From NCBI GenBank assembly GCA_021234155.1, contig JAJEKV010000140.1, forward strand, positions 961,407 to 1,025,406: DNA of 64,000 bases, in the 5' to 3' direction. The notes under the pieces were generated by a model that was given only the letters and a program-made list of their open reading frames with translations, had not been told where the DNA came from and did not search any database. Source of the stretch: Isoetes taiwanensis. Lineage: Eukaryota > Streptophyta > Lycopodiopsida > Isoetales > Isoetaceae. Position 1 is the first letter of the stretch. Each line of letters starts with the position of its first letter. The position numbers and the translations under genes are program-made. Positions 11,234 through 22,261 of the stretch are shown piece after piece.

Positions 11234-12729
11234 TGTGACGTCCCCTACTCATATACGGTGCCCGCACCGTATACAAACAGGAGTTCATCCTCCATACCAG
11301 CTCCATACTGATACAGGGCCCTCCACGTATCACTGCAACCTGGATGAGTTCCAGTGGGAAGAATGAAGGGGTCATTTACCCTGTCTTCCTCAGGGCCTAC
11401 CTAGCTGCGGAAGCGTAAACATACATGTCAGTATACAACATCAACATCACATAACCATCTTGAAGGATGGCTCATCACATATCTGCATAGACAAAGATCA
11501 GTACATCACATGGGGAATCCTACCCAAGGCTCAGACTCAAAGGAATGACTGACGGCTTGGGTCTCCAGAGTTCATTGCAGACAGAATTCATGGCAATGGA
11601 TTTGGCTTGCATAAGAACATGGCTTAGGATAGTCCACTCCATCCGCCCCTCCTGTGCACACTTTGCAGAGTAGGTTGAAGAGTGTTGGGACCTGACTGTA
11701 GCCCGCCGGATGCATAGCCAAAGGGGCTATTCCTGGGTTGCATCTCCCCAGTTCCGATGGGGCAGGTAGGGATCACTCCCTCCAGAGATCTACATGCTGA
11801 CTCAAGGTGACTAGAGGGCCACCGCCCTTATTCGACTTGAACCCAATGGAGAGTGACGCATCACTCCACGGGTGTCGAGCCCATGCCTTATCCACACTCA
11901 GTGGCAAGCCATTAGACCTAGTCCACAGTGATCCCGGTAGACTTTACACACCAGGGGGATTGTTCAAGAGTCAGAACACGAACCTCCTTATGAGCCAGTC
12001 TGGCCCCTTCACCCACAACCAGGTGTGGTTCTTGTACACAGGCCGAATACTAGTAATGCACTAAAGGGACTAGCTAGGAGCATCAACTACTAGGCTGTAG
12101 GTCTCTACCCCCCTTCCCAATACAATGAGTCCACAGAGATCGTCCATACATCAGTATCATCACAGAACTAAAGAATAATATCTAATCTATATCATAGAAG
12201 TTATGTTCTTTAGTTAGGGCTCGCTATCTAGGGTTCTATGTGGCTGCTATGGGCAATTCAATAGGCTAAACCTGCTAACTCTGTGCCCGGAAGGCGGATT
12301 AGGCTATTGAATTGACGAAATACCTGGTCCTTGGTTCGCTCCTCTTGCTCCGAATGCGTCCATGTCGCTGTCTTGCTTCGAGATGCGGTCGAAAAGGAAA
12401 TTTGACGAGCTAGGGCGCTCAGGCAGATCTTGGGAGTCGAGATTGACTCTTGAGGCGCGCGAAACGGAGCTCGGAAGGTTCGTGGGCGAAAAAGGAAAAG
12501 TTAGGGTTTGGTGGCCTTATGTAGGCTATCAGTTAGGGTTAGGGTTTCCATGACCCTTGGTATGCCTCTTAATGGTTAGAGGTCTAAAGTGTGCACACTT
12601 GCAAGTTGCCCCCTAGGGCGCTACTTGCTTGGCTATACGTCGGCGTACACGTCAATCGGGATGGCGTGTACGCGTGACGGTGCAGTACGGTATACGTCTT
12701 GAGACCGTATATCGTACTAGAACGTCACA
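11234..12729 (-). mobile_element. 3' LTR of a minus-strand LTR retrotransposon
   Basis: About 1.5 kb bounded by TGTGACGTCCCC at 11234 and GAACGTCACA ending at 12729, i.e. TG...CA ends with an inverted TGTGACG. On the minus strand it is directly preceded by the purine tract AAGGTGGGGAGAA, which marks it as a 3' LTR. It is clearly related to the LTR at 51330-52151: shared stretches include AGGCTCAGACTC, ACAGGCCGAATA and CTACCCCCCTTCCCAATACA. The plus-strand ORF at 11807-12064 lies inside the LTR and is not taken as a gene. Confidence 0.65.
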
Positions 12730-12782
12730 TTCTCCCCACCTTAAAATGATGCTGTCCGCAGCATCGTGGTTCTCCCCACCTT
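12730..12782 (-). promoter_or_regulatory. Duplicated polypurine tract flanking a hairpin
   Basis: The minus strand carries AAGGTGGGGAGAA twice (12742-12730, abutting the LTR, and 12782-12770). Between them GATGCTG (12748-12754) pairs with CAGCATC (12759-12765) around TCCG. The tract next to the LTR would prime plus-strand DNA synthesis in reverse transcription; the role of the second copy and hairpin is unknown. Confidence 0.6.
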
Positions 12783-15700
12783 GGGATCTTCTTAACCTGC
12801 AATCAACTTGATGCATACAATTTATTATTATTATACTTACACAATTATTAGAATTACTCTAGGGTAATGTTTAAGACATTACTGTACTATTTCATTATCC
12901 ACTTAACTTATCACTTCATAACTTAATCAACGCAAGGTAATTACTAACCTTACTTAATACAACATTTAAGTTTATCAAAGTTTATCAAAGTTTATCAATT
13001 TCATACAAAATTTACACTTCCAAGGTACTCTTCATGCCTTGCAACACGTTATAACAAAATTCGTGTTGCAAGTCTTTGCACCTTGAAATCTTGCATTAAT
13101 TTTACAATATCTATAATTACATATTTACTAGCTTACACAAGATTTAAGCGATTAGTTTCAATGGCAGAAATCACAACTACTCTAGAACTATCTATACAAG
13201 TGCTCGTGGTGCGGCTCCCTGCCGGTTCTTCGTTCTCATTGGCCTCCTAGATTCACACCATGCTAGAATATTAATGTAAAGTTGGTTATAAGGGAACCAC
13301 CCCATCTATCTACATGAATGCATGACTAATCTCCCGGCGTAGGAAGAGGATGCTTCTTCCATCGTGGCCGTGGAGACAGCGCCCTATAATGCCTATATGA
13401 CGCTCATGCCTACACCTTTAGTTGCCTGAGACGTGGAGGATAGGGTCCTTCCCGTATTTGGGCGTGAAGGATAGGGTCCTCCCCGTAGGCATTGACTAGA
13501 GGTGCTTTCCTATCAATGCATTCCTGAATGACCTCTTATCTCTCGAGGTCGTCTACTTCCGTGGGACGGAAGTAGACTTTTTAATCTACCTTCCACTCAT
13601 CCAAGCAGAACCGCGGGCATGCCTGCATTGACATTACACCACGTCTTAGAGATCACCGTAGTGGTCCCATCATCGGTAATTACGCATGCAACCCATACCT
13701 GGCATAGGTTGCATGCGTAGATTAATCTTAACTACGCATGAAATTAATCTAAACATAAATCGACATGCCTGAGCCGATTTTTGCTGGCTTCTTTAATGCA
13801 TGTGATTAACATAATTACCCTAAGGTAATATTTATGAATTAACATTATCATAGTATCGGATATATTACTTCCGATAGTACAATTATATTTATCTAAGCTT
13901 TGCAATATTTAACGACTTTTAGATCGCGATTATTTAAACAATAACCCTAATGTAGACCTATTGTTACATAGACAAGGTTTTAATTATCATACACAAGAAT
14001 TAGGTGTGCTTCTTATTCTCTTCCTTGGGTCCTGCATTACCCTTGGAAGTATATCCCTGCATCCTTGCGAAGGATTAATTAACATGCTACCTCACATTAC
14101 CATTGTTATTTAACTTATTTCCCTATGATACATATACGTACAGCAAATTCTATGCAGTTATTAGGATCTATATTTAACTTGTCAATAAGACACATTAAAG
14201 CTTATTATACATAGGCACACCTTACCTAAGGCTAGGACGCATCCACCCATTGAGCCGGCGTGGAGTAATTTGGAGATGACTTGGTCGTTGCATTGCTCCC
14301 ATAGTTTTGCTCCACTTCATTGGTGTAGTTAGCTACTACGTCAGTCTCGCACGTTGAAGGCCTCCTGAGCACTAAGGTATCTATCTATTTTACGCTCTAT
14401 TCGCTTCGGCCATTGCTGGAGTGAACTCTATTCTACGGGTCGGTCAATTCGATGCAAGTACGTTCAATCATAAGATTGAGCCCTCCTACTTCCTTCGAAA
14501 AGAAAATGGTCCTGCACCCCTTCAATGACGTTGTACACAACGTCATATCTATTCTCTCCCCTTAAGAGGTTATACGCTTCTTACTTAGCGCATTAATTTA
14601 CTAGGGTGAAAGCATGCTATGGTGTACCACTTTTGGAACCCTCAGAAGTACCTACAATGGGTACTTTTAAAACTGGTACTTTCTATTTTTTCTTTCCATT
14701 AAAATCAATCCAAAAATTTTGAGTTGAAGGTCATTGACATGTCAATCTATAGTACTAGAGGATGACAATACTATTAGAGACTAAAATGGATGAATAAACT
14801 CTCACACTTATTGTTTATTGAGACATTAATGCAAGTTCCCAGTACCCAGTGTTGGGTACTTTTCTGGGTAGTTTCGCACTCCCTAAAAAGAACTTTAGAT
14901 GGTACACCCTAGCATGCTTTCACCCACTAGCCTTAGCTGACATATATAACCATCTAAGATGGATATACATATTATGTTATCATTTATTTCAATATAGTTA
15001 TGGGTTACCTACTTAGTTAGAATGATTCTAAACCACAAGGTTTTGTCATCATGACAATTCCTTTTGTCTCAAAAGACTATTTGATTACTATAATTCTTAT
15101 TTTAGATGTACCTTACATGTATTATTCTTTTATATTCTAGAGATTCCCCCTTTCTTAGTTATTTAAACTCTTGGAATATTCCTACCAATCGAATTGATGT
15201 CATCGTAACAAGTTGGCCGGACTTGTTAGATTACTTCTTTTCTTTCGGTTGGATTATTCTTTTGGAGGTACTAGATGTATACATGGTCAACAATTATCCT
15301 AATAATGATTCCTTCTTAGCGAGGTGATCAATCTCACCAAGTGGTTTCAATATGTTGGATGTCTGTTAACAATCGTGTATAATTTTAGTTACTCCTATGC
15401 GTTTCCTTCCCAATCCTTGACGCTTAGCCCAATCTTGGGGCAATCCTTTCAACGAGAATATCTGGCAATGCCTTCTAATCCCAATATGGATGTTACCGTC
15501 CATACATTTAACCTACTAGGACCCATGGCCTTAGATGCTTGAGCTTGCTAGAAGCTCATCCACTCGTTGCCTGCTTGAAGTAGCAAGGTAACGTTCTTCC
15601 GAGTCGCTCGATACTTCAATCTCCTTGACGGTGGATCCTCTTTGATGTAGAGGTTGACTTTGTTCGTTAGAAACCTCTCATTGCTGGTGGCTTGATGGTG

Positions 15701-16997
15701 TAGTTGATCACTTGAAATCTTCCATGCCGCTTTTCAAAAGCCTGAAGGTGGCGCCGTTGAAGAAGATCTTTCATCTTGAACTCTTTGTCTTGGCAGCTAA
15801 AGGACGACTCTGTATCCGATATTATTTCTTCGACTCCATCGACATCTCATACGTTGAGTCCTCTTGTCGTTATCGTGTTGCCCGAAGAGTGTTGAGGATG
15901 TTGATTGCTTCACCCCTACAAATTGCCTGACATCTCTTTCTTTGATCTGTTACGCTATGGGAGGGGAGGAAAATTAAGGGAACTATATATGCAAAGCATA
16001 TAGCTTACATAATTATAATTACTACTAGAGCTATTAGGTCCCCCTTGTGCCTCCCTTCGAGTTGCACGCCTATTCCTTGGCAATGTCATCGGTGTTCCTC
16101 CCGGTGCAATGGTGTTGACGATTTATATCCTCCTATTTGCACGTCAGCTCGTGCTCCGGGGTAACTTGTTGATATACTTGGGCCCTCCGGTGTTTGTCGG
16201 CTATGGCACAACACGCTTTGCATCACATTCTAATTAAAGGTGTGCTGGTCGTTGATGCTTCGACATTTCGGTCTGCCTCCTGATCCTGTTCTTGGGCGGT
16301 AATTGTTCCCCCCTTCATGATACTTGAAGCTATTTGGAGGCGTCTCTTGAGGCTGTGCGCGATTCCTTTGGCTATACTCCTCTGGAGTTGTTCTCTTCTG
16401 CAGTTGTTCTTTGAATCGTCGATCCTTGGGTTCACCAAGTTGCATGCAAGTCCGCATGCAAGTCATCGGCTCAGCTCCCCTAGTTGCTTCTTCATCGAGC
16501 TTCCAATCTTACTTGTTGATCCCCTCGATCACATGGCTTGGACGTTGTCATGTTCCACAGTGCTATGCCATCTTCTTGTCTTGAGGTACCTTCCGGTGAC
16601 TTTGATTGTGCTCGTCAGTCTTGATCCTCCTGTTGCCTCTAGGGAGCTCGTGGAAGAAGTCGGTTGCTAGCACTTCTCCAGCTTTCAGTTCCTGACCTTT
16701 GTCCCTCTATGCATGTCGGTCTCTCTGGCAAGTAAAGCATCATGGCTCTCCTCCCTGCTGGCTATGTTGTCGAGATGATGGATCCTTATATCTGCGCAGC
16801 TTGGCCCTTGAGTTGAAAAAGTACCTGCCTTAGATATACTCTTGTCGTTTAATAGCCTGGCTATTATCTTGAACTCTCTTTTTGCCGAAGGTGCTTCAGT
16901 TGTTATCCTTATCGTTATTAACATCCTTGTCGTTTTTTGTAGGCTCCAGATTTTTATCCTTATCGTTGGATGAAGTTACTGCGAAGGATAACTCTTC
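12783..16997 (-). mobile_element. Decayed interior of the LTR retrotransposon
   Basis: Sequence upstream (on the minus strand) of the 3' LTR, probably its degenerate internal region. No reverse transcriptase or integrase motif could be read. A minus-strand frame across 15930-15690 (DVDGVEEIISDTESSF, then KMKDLLQRRHLQAFE) and another giving KEIEVSSDSEERYLATSSR near 15620 look like acidic gag-type sequence, but this is weak. Minus frames at 16230-16466 and 16685-16924 are charged and unassigned. The stretch 12800-14600 is AT-rich with a small duplication, GGATAGGGTCCT, near 13440-13480. Confidence 0.35.
14604..14925. mobile_element. 322-bp MITE with long inverted ends
   Basis: Ends GGGTGAAAGCATGCTATGGT and its near-perfect inverse (one mismatch over about 26 bp, continuing imperfectly for about 85 bp through GTACC-rich words). 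Flanked by ACTA on both sides (14600-14603, 14926-14929). No coding capacity. The superfamily cannot be assigned from a 4-bp duplication. Confidence 0.7.
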
Positions 16998-18297
16998 ATG
17001 GCTGTGCATGTGTACAATATTGAGAAGTTTTGTAGAAAGTCATATTTCTTGAGTATAACGAAAATGGATGGAGATGCTACTGCTGAAAGTTTGTATACTA
17101 TGGTAGATGAACAGTTAGCCAATGCAGGGTTGAGTATGTATGATCGTGCAAAGAAATTAGTTTGCTTTGGTGCAGATGGTGCGTCAGTGATGTCTGGTTG
17201 TAGAACTGGATTAGGAGTGCGACTTCAAATAAGCTTCGCACCATATATGTTATCTATTCATTGCATGGCACACAGGACAAACCTTGCATTCAAGATTGTG
17301 AATGACTTCCGATGCGTAGAAAAGGTAGAATATTTGGTCAAGAATGTGAACTTGTTTTATTGTTGCAGCCCACAGAGACTTGCACATTTCCAGCAGTATG
17401 CCGTAGGCTTGACCGAGGGATTGAAACTGCTAAAAGATGTGGATACAAGATGGATTTCAATTGCTTTACCAATTCGCAGATTATATGATGAATACGTTTC
17501 TGTTGCAGGGGCATGCGCTGATTTATCTGATGAAGAGAAGGCCATTGAACTGCTCACGTTGCTAACAGATGCAGAGACATTATTAACATTGTATGCTCTT
17601 CTTCCTTTGCTTAAGGAACTTGTCTTTTTAATCCAACGGGCACAAGATCGAGCAATATTCATTTCTGAGTACTCCATTGCAAGAAAAATGGCATGCACAC
17701 GGCTGGAAAAGCTATATGAAAGACCAGGCAGTTTTGAAGGAGATAAAGCTTTTTATAGGTGGCAGGACCTCGTATGTCTGGAAGATGGAAAGAGTTTTTT
17801 GAAGTATAATGATAGCGGCTGCTTGTGTATACATGTGAAGGACCAATTCTTACCATTACATTGCTTCATGAAATCTGGGCGAAATAACCATTTGCGAAAA
17901 ATTGAGGTAAGAGCAAATGAATTTGGCTTACTTATTCAATCTATCAAAGATAATATGAGAGATGTTGGGATAAGTAACTGCAGAACTGCGAGCACGCTTC
18001 CCCCGTGATGAATTGCTCGATGCAATGGGAATTATCTTCCCAAATTTTTGGAACAATGCTAATGGACCTGAAAAGTTGCTTGCAAATTTTTCAGATTGTG
18101 TGAAGATTCTGATTAGCCATTTCTATCAGAGGCATGTAGTTGATGGCAAGGAAATCAATGGCATTCTAGATTCAGATGCATTAAAAATGCAATCAGGGCT
18201 ATTTGGCACCACAATGTATGCTCAATTTCCTCTCTTGCATGAGCCATTGGAACAAGGAGCCGAGGTTGGATTTCTGCTTTGTATTATAATCACATAA
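16998..18297 (+). pseudogene. hAT-derived transposase-like ORF (ZNF862/TTF-type), frameshifted fragment
   Basis: The 336-residue frame 16998-18008 carries AKKLVCFGADGASVMSG, CRTGLGVRLQ, LSIHCMAHRTNLAFKIV and LKDVDTRWIS. These are features of the domesticated-like hAT proteins with a TTF-type zinc finger and a central region ahead of the dimerisation domain. Near 17970-17985 the frame shifts by one base; it continues as ELRARFPRDELLDAMGIIFP to 18297. Neither the N-terminal zinc finger nor the C-terminal dimerisation motif is readable, so this is a truncated, inactive copy. The start given is only the first ATG of the open stretch; homology may begin slightly upstream (sequence like NSSWL before 16998). 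No terminal repeats were found around it. Confidence 0.7.
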
Positions 18298-18524
18298 AGG
18301 CTTTGTGATCCTGAGATTAAACTCAGCTGCAATAGTTGCTCCTGATATGACTGAATACAAATAGCATGAGATGAGCATTAAGAGATACCAGTGATTGTTT
18401 AAGGATGCAGAGATGCTTGTCCTATGATGCATAGAGCTTTTCTTAGTATTTTGATATGGTAGTAGAAGATTTTGGACGTTGGTGCAATAGAAGAATACAG
18501 TGTCGTTGGTCGTAGGTCGAACTA

Positions 18525-18776
18525 ATGTACACAAAAATAAAATGCATATTGGGTGAACAGTATTTCCAGCAAGACGGAAACATCAGGAAGATTTTCGAAG
18601 CTCTATACAATGGATATTGGTATGAAAAAGGGATTTTCGGATGCAGGAGGCTAGGAAGATCCATTACAGGGAAAATCGGCATGATCAGAGACGGTTTGAT
18701 TTTCAAATCAAGTCCCAAAGTTCCAACTTCGGCTTTTGAAAATAATGTTCATTTCGATGGTTTGTTTGATAAATAA
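18525..18776 (+). CDS. Unrecognised 83-residue ORF
   Basis: Starts MYTKIKCILGEQYFQQDG and ends DGLFDK with TAA. Composition is protein-like (aromatics, Lys/Gly, few rare residues) and AATAAA-type words follow at about 18773 and 18823. I do not recognise the family; it could be the last exon of a lost gene or chance. It lies downstream of the hAT fragment. Confidence 0.2.
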   Translation: MYTKIKCILGEQYFQQDGNIRKIFEALYNGYWYEKGIFGCRRLGRSITGKIGMIRDGLIFKSSPKVPTSAFENNVHFDGLFDK

Positions 18777-18796
18777 ATGAATCCGATGGTTCACTT

Positions 18797-18900
18797 CTTA
18801 TGTCTTTCTTATGTAGAATAGAATAAATAAACATTTGTTATGTCTTTCTTATGTCTGTATATTATATTAGAATAGAATAAATAAACATTTGTTATGACTA
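18797..18900 (+). repeat. Direct duplication of about 45 bp
   Basis: The words TGTCTTTCTTATGT, AGAATAGAATAAATAA and ACATTTGTTATG occur twice in the same order. The second copy carries about 12 extra bases. Confidence 0.7.
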
Positions 18901-19429
18901 TGGTTCTCAAATTAGCCCTCTTGCAGATGCTTGAGCTAGGAGAAGCCAACTTATTATTTTACGGTAGCTATGCCGCATACAATGTAGGAGAGGCCAATTT
19001 ATTGTTTGAAGATATGTCGAAACGATGGTGATCCGTACAATCTCCATTGTAATTAAAATATTTTGTTGTGTGAACCTTATTTCACATTGTTTATGTCATT
19101 TAAGTCATTGTAGTACTTCATATATAATTTTAAACATTTATATGGGGCTTGAAATTTGGGATTTTTTAATGTTTTGGAACCTAGCTCTAAAGCTAATAAG
19201 ACTTTATTAAAAAATTGCCATTTGGGCTCTACATAATTATGTGTTTGCTTGGAAAATCGCCATTTGAGTTGCAACCACGTTAGAAAATAATAGAAAAAAT
19301 GGCCAATTCAGGCTACACTTTTGTGGACATATTTCACGAGGAATGGCCAATTGTTTATACTTACAAAAAATTATAGGCCCCTTAAAATTTTCCCTGCTCC
19401 AAGAAGCTATTAGAATGTATACAATTTTA

Positions 19430-19672
19430 AGATCATGTTGGCATTCCAAGGTAGCATCATTTCATGGATGTCTTGTATCAACTACACATTGCATAATTGG
19501 TGCTATTGTAGGGTTTTGGTTTGCTTATGAAGGACTGAATGCTATGCACTGGAAGTCACTCGCACGCATTGTTTCAACATGGGTTCGTCTCGCCGTTGTT
19601 AGGAGGAATAGCTTCTTTTGTTGTTTACAAGTGTGTTCGTAATGTATCCATCGCCTTCTTTTACATGTAATT
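19430..19672 (+). pseudogene. PHT2;1-like (PHO4 family) phosphate transporter fragment
   Basis: PHT2;1 is the plastid inner-envelope proton/phosphate symporter. One frame reads VASFHGCLVSTTHCIIGAI, then FAYEGLN and WKSLARIVSTWV, matching the end of the first PHO4 repeat. After a one-base shift near 19590 the next frame reads PLLGGIASFVVYKCVRNV. Only about 80 codons are present and no flanking exons were found. The shift and substitutions at conserved Gly/Trp positions show a decayed fragment, probably captured or left by duplication. The family assignment rests on the VSTTHCI signature and following transmembrane segment. Confidence 0.65.
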
Positions 19673-20059
19673 TTTAGAATCTTTTGCCATATGACCGTAT
19701 AGTGTTTCTCTAGTCAGCCCTTCTTATTAGATGTCCTTTTATGTTTTTTAAATCCAATGCAAGAATGCAGTTGTATACGTCATTTTTTAAGACTTGTCTA
19801 GAAGACCTGCAACATAAATTTCAAACTACAGAAGCTCCTAAAAACATAGTTCAAGGAAAATATTATATGTAGAATTAAAGGACATGCTCATGTATTCAAA
19901 TAAAAAAAGGGAGAACAGTTTGTGTTTCATTTTTATCATTTAGATATCCGTGAAATGTAGATCTTTTACCTGCGATCTTTATTATTGGCTATGGTCTATA
20001 ATATTGCCTCGTTCGCATATCCTTTATGTCTGGTGCATATTTTGTCTCGCCACAAAGCA

Positions 20060-20155
20060 TATTTATTTAGAAGCGTGTGCAATAATAAGAATTCTAATAG
20101 AGGGCAAGCTTGTGCATAACCAGATTGTTCAAACAGGTCATAGAGTGGCTAAATG
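20060..20155 (+). pseudogene. Possible PPR-repeat trace
   Basis: A short frame reads YLEACAIIRILIEGKLVHNQ then IVQTGH, close to the LxACAxLxxLexGKxVHxxIvKTG pattern of plant PLS-type pentatricopeptide repeats. It is a single unit, with no neighbouring repeats recognisable. Could be chance; confidence is low. Confidence 0.35.
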
Positions 20156-20735
20156 TGAAAGCCATCTACAAAAAAAACAAGGATGGACTCCCTCAGCAAA
20201 CCACATAAGAAAAACATGGCATTCCAGAAAACTGAATGATGTGGCATCTAAATCATGTTGTCGTGTCAAATGAAAGAACTTTAATAATATCTGCTCTAGG
20301 GTCTTCATAGTCTAAAAGAAACACATTCCAAGAGAATCTCTTTGGAAAGAGCTTCATTACCTCAAGCATTTATCACAGTTGGATGCTGTCACCACAGTAT
20401 TCCATGAGGACATGCTACATTCTGGCATTTGCTCAAAGATTCTGGCAAAAACATTACTACTTGATGCTCTAATTCGACTTCAAGCATTATCTTAAAAAGA
20501 TGATAGCATTAAAAAATTACACTTACAAAGTAAACACAGATTAAAAAATAAGACAAACAAGCATAGCTCCTCAATGTATGGATAAGCCTGCTGGAAGCTC
20601 GAACTGCATTATATAATCATATTCAGGTTTATATTAAAAATACCATCCACACCATACCCTATAGTTTGCTATGCAAAGTAATCAAAAATGCTTTTGACTA
20701 GTTTTTTTTTCCCTTTTCAAGGGCAAGATATTTTT

Positions 20736-20802
20736 GGGTTGCCCCTAGGGGGCAAACCCTTGCTCATGTGGGTTTCCAGCATATTCTAAGTATATGCTGG
20801 AA
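20736..20802. repeat. Two adjacent hairpins
   Basis: GGGTTGCCC with GGGCAAACCC (20736-20759), related to the hairpin at 9304-9326, is followed by TTCCAGCATAT (20774-20784) pairing perfectly with ATATGCTGGAA (20792-20802) around a 7-nt loop. Confidence 0.6.
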
Positions 20803-22181
20803 TATACCTAGGATATGCCAGAATCTGCTCCAAACCTACTATTCCCTATAAACCGGGCGGCCACCGCATTGTGGGTCGTTGATGTTTGACCGCCTAACCG
20901 GCAAGATAGACAGAGCATCGGGCTATGGCGACCCCCAAGAGTGGAGCTCTCCAAGTCCGGCAGCAGTAGAGGCTATTATGGATTCTTTCCTGTCATATTT
21001 TTGAGTCGTTTAAGAATCTGGGGAGGGAAATCTCCATGTAAGTTGTTGTATTGAATTGTTTTGTTTGTATCAGAAATGTGGAAGAGATCATGGATTTCAA
21101 CAACAAGTTCTTAAATGGTTCTAAAGATGGATTTTGACTGGATGTTTCTACAGGTGATGCATTTGTTGGCAACAGACTTTACTATGGAAAGTACATTCCC
21201 AAATGCTAGGCAATATTCTGGGTATTCTTTTAAAGCCCTGTTGAGAACTGGGCACGCTGAAGCTGTAATATGCGTACAAAGGTTCCATAGCCACTTACTA
21301 TGTTAACTTTATACAATGTGCGACTGACAATATAGCTTAATTGGGTGCTTCACCTAGTTTTCAGTGACCCAAATGATCGGTCTAGTCCAAGATCTGTACT
21401 TGCGAGGTTTGCTTGCTTCCAACATTTTTGCAATTGTATTATACTTATATTTGTATTATACTTATTTGTGCTTAGGTAGATGCAGTGATTGCGGCCATCA
21501 TAAGCATCTAATATTGAGTGTAAGCTTTTGCAGTTCCCTTTTTATGTTGTGCTAGAAAAACAAGAAAGCCTATTACTTTTAGACTGCACCATCTCTTAAA
21601 TTGTTAGCTCTGTGGTCTAAACCCATTGAATAGATCACAGAGACTAAGAAGAAACTCAAAAGGAAAGAGTAAAGAAAAAAAGGAAGAAGAAGTAACGTCT
21701 ACTAAAGATCCCTTGAATTTATTAGATCTAGTTTATGAATATGCTTTACGAAATTCTCGCATGTAAAAGCACAAAATATAAAACAAAATGCCATTGCATT
21801 TGCATTTTTTAATCTTCCTTTGATTAGTTGTTTTAAAGTATGTTCTGATAACTTGTTTGACACATGGAGACCTATTTTTTTCTTCTTGGAAACAACTTTT
21901 GATGGTTCTTTCTTATCTTCCTTGGCCTTCTCCATATTCACGCCTTCAAACAATTCCTATTACTATTGATATGTGTCTTGGAGGTGCTATTTCTGGTGCA
22001 TAGAATAAGATCAGGAATATTTGTCATGCTGTTGATGCTTCTCATCATGAGGAAAACCTGTAGAATGATTTTCTTTCACACTTTGTAACTGGATAATGAA
22101 ACAAATTACAACATGTTCTTTTCTTTCTATACATGGCCATTGCATACATTTCTTATTGCTATGCATGTGTTTGATTTGCAG
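20803..22181. other. No supported gene
   Basis: Mostly unassigned. A plus-strand frame at 21115-21306 has vaguely PPR-like words and a minus frame at 21702-21953 is Lys-rich; neither can be assigned. Confidence 0.3.
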
Positions 22182-22261
22182 GACTGTCGAAGGTATACTT
22201 GCTGCTAGAGGTATAAAGCCAACTCTGTCACCAAAATTTAAATACACTGGCCCTTGTCGAG
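22182..22261 (+). other. Orphan exon-like segment
   Basis: An 80-nt open segment bounded by a good acceptor (TTTGATTTGCAG before 22182) and donor (GTATGC after 22261). One frame reads TVEGILAARGIKPTLSPKFK and continues YTGPCR, which looks like real protein sequence. I do not recognise the gene, and no matching neighbouring exons were found. Confidence 0.4.
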
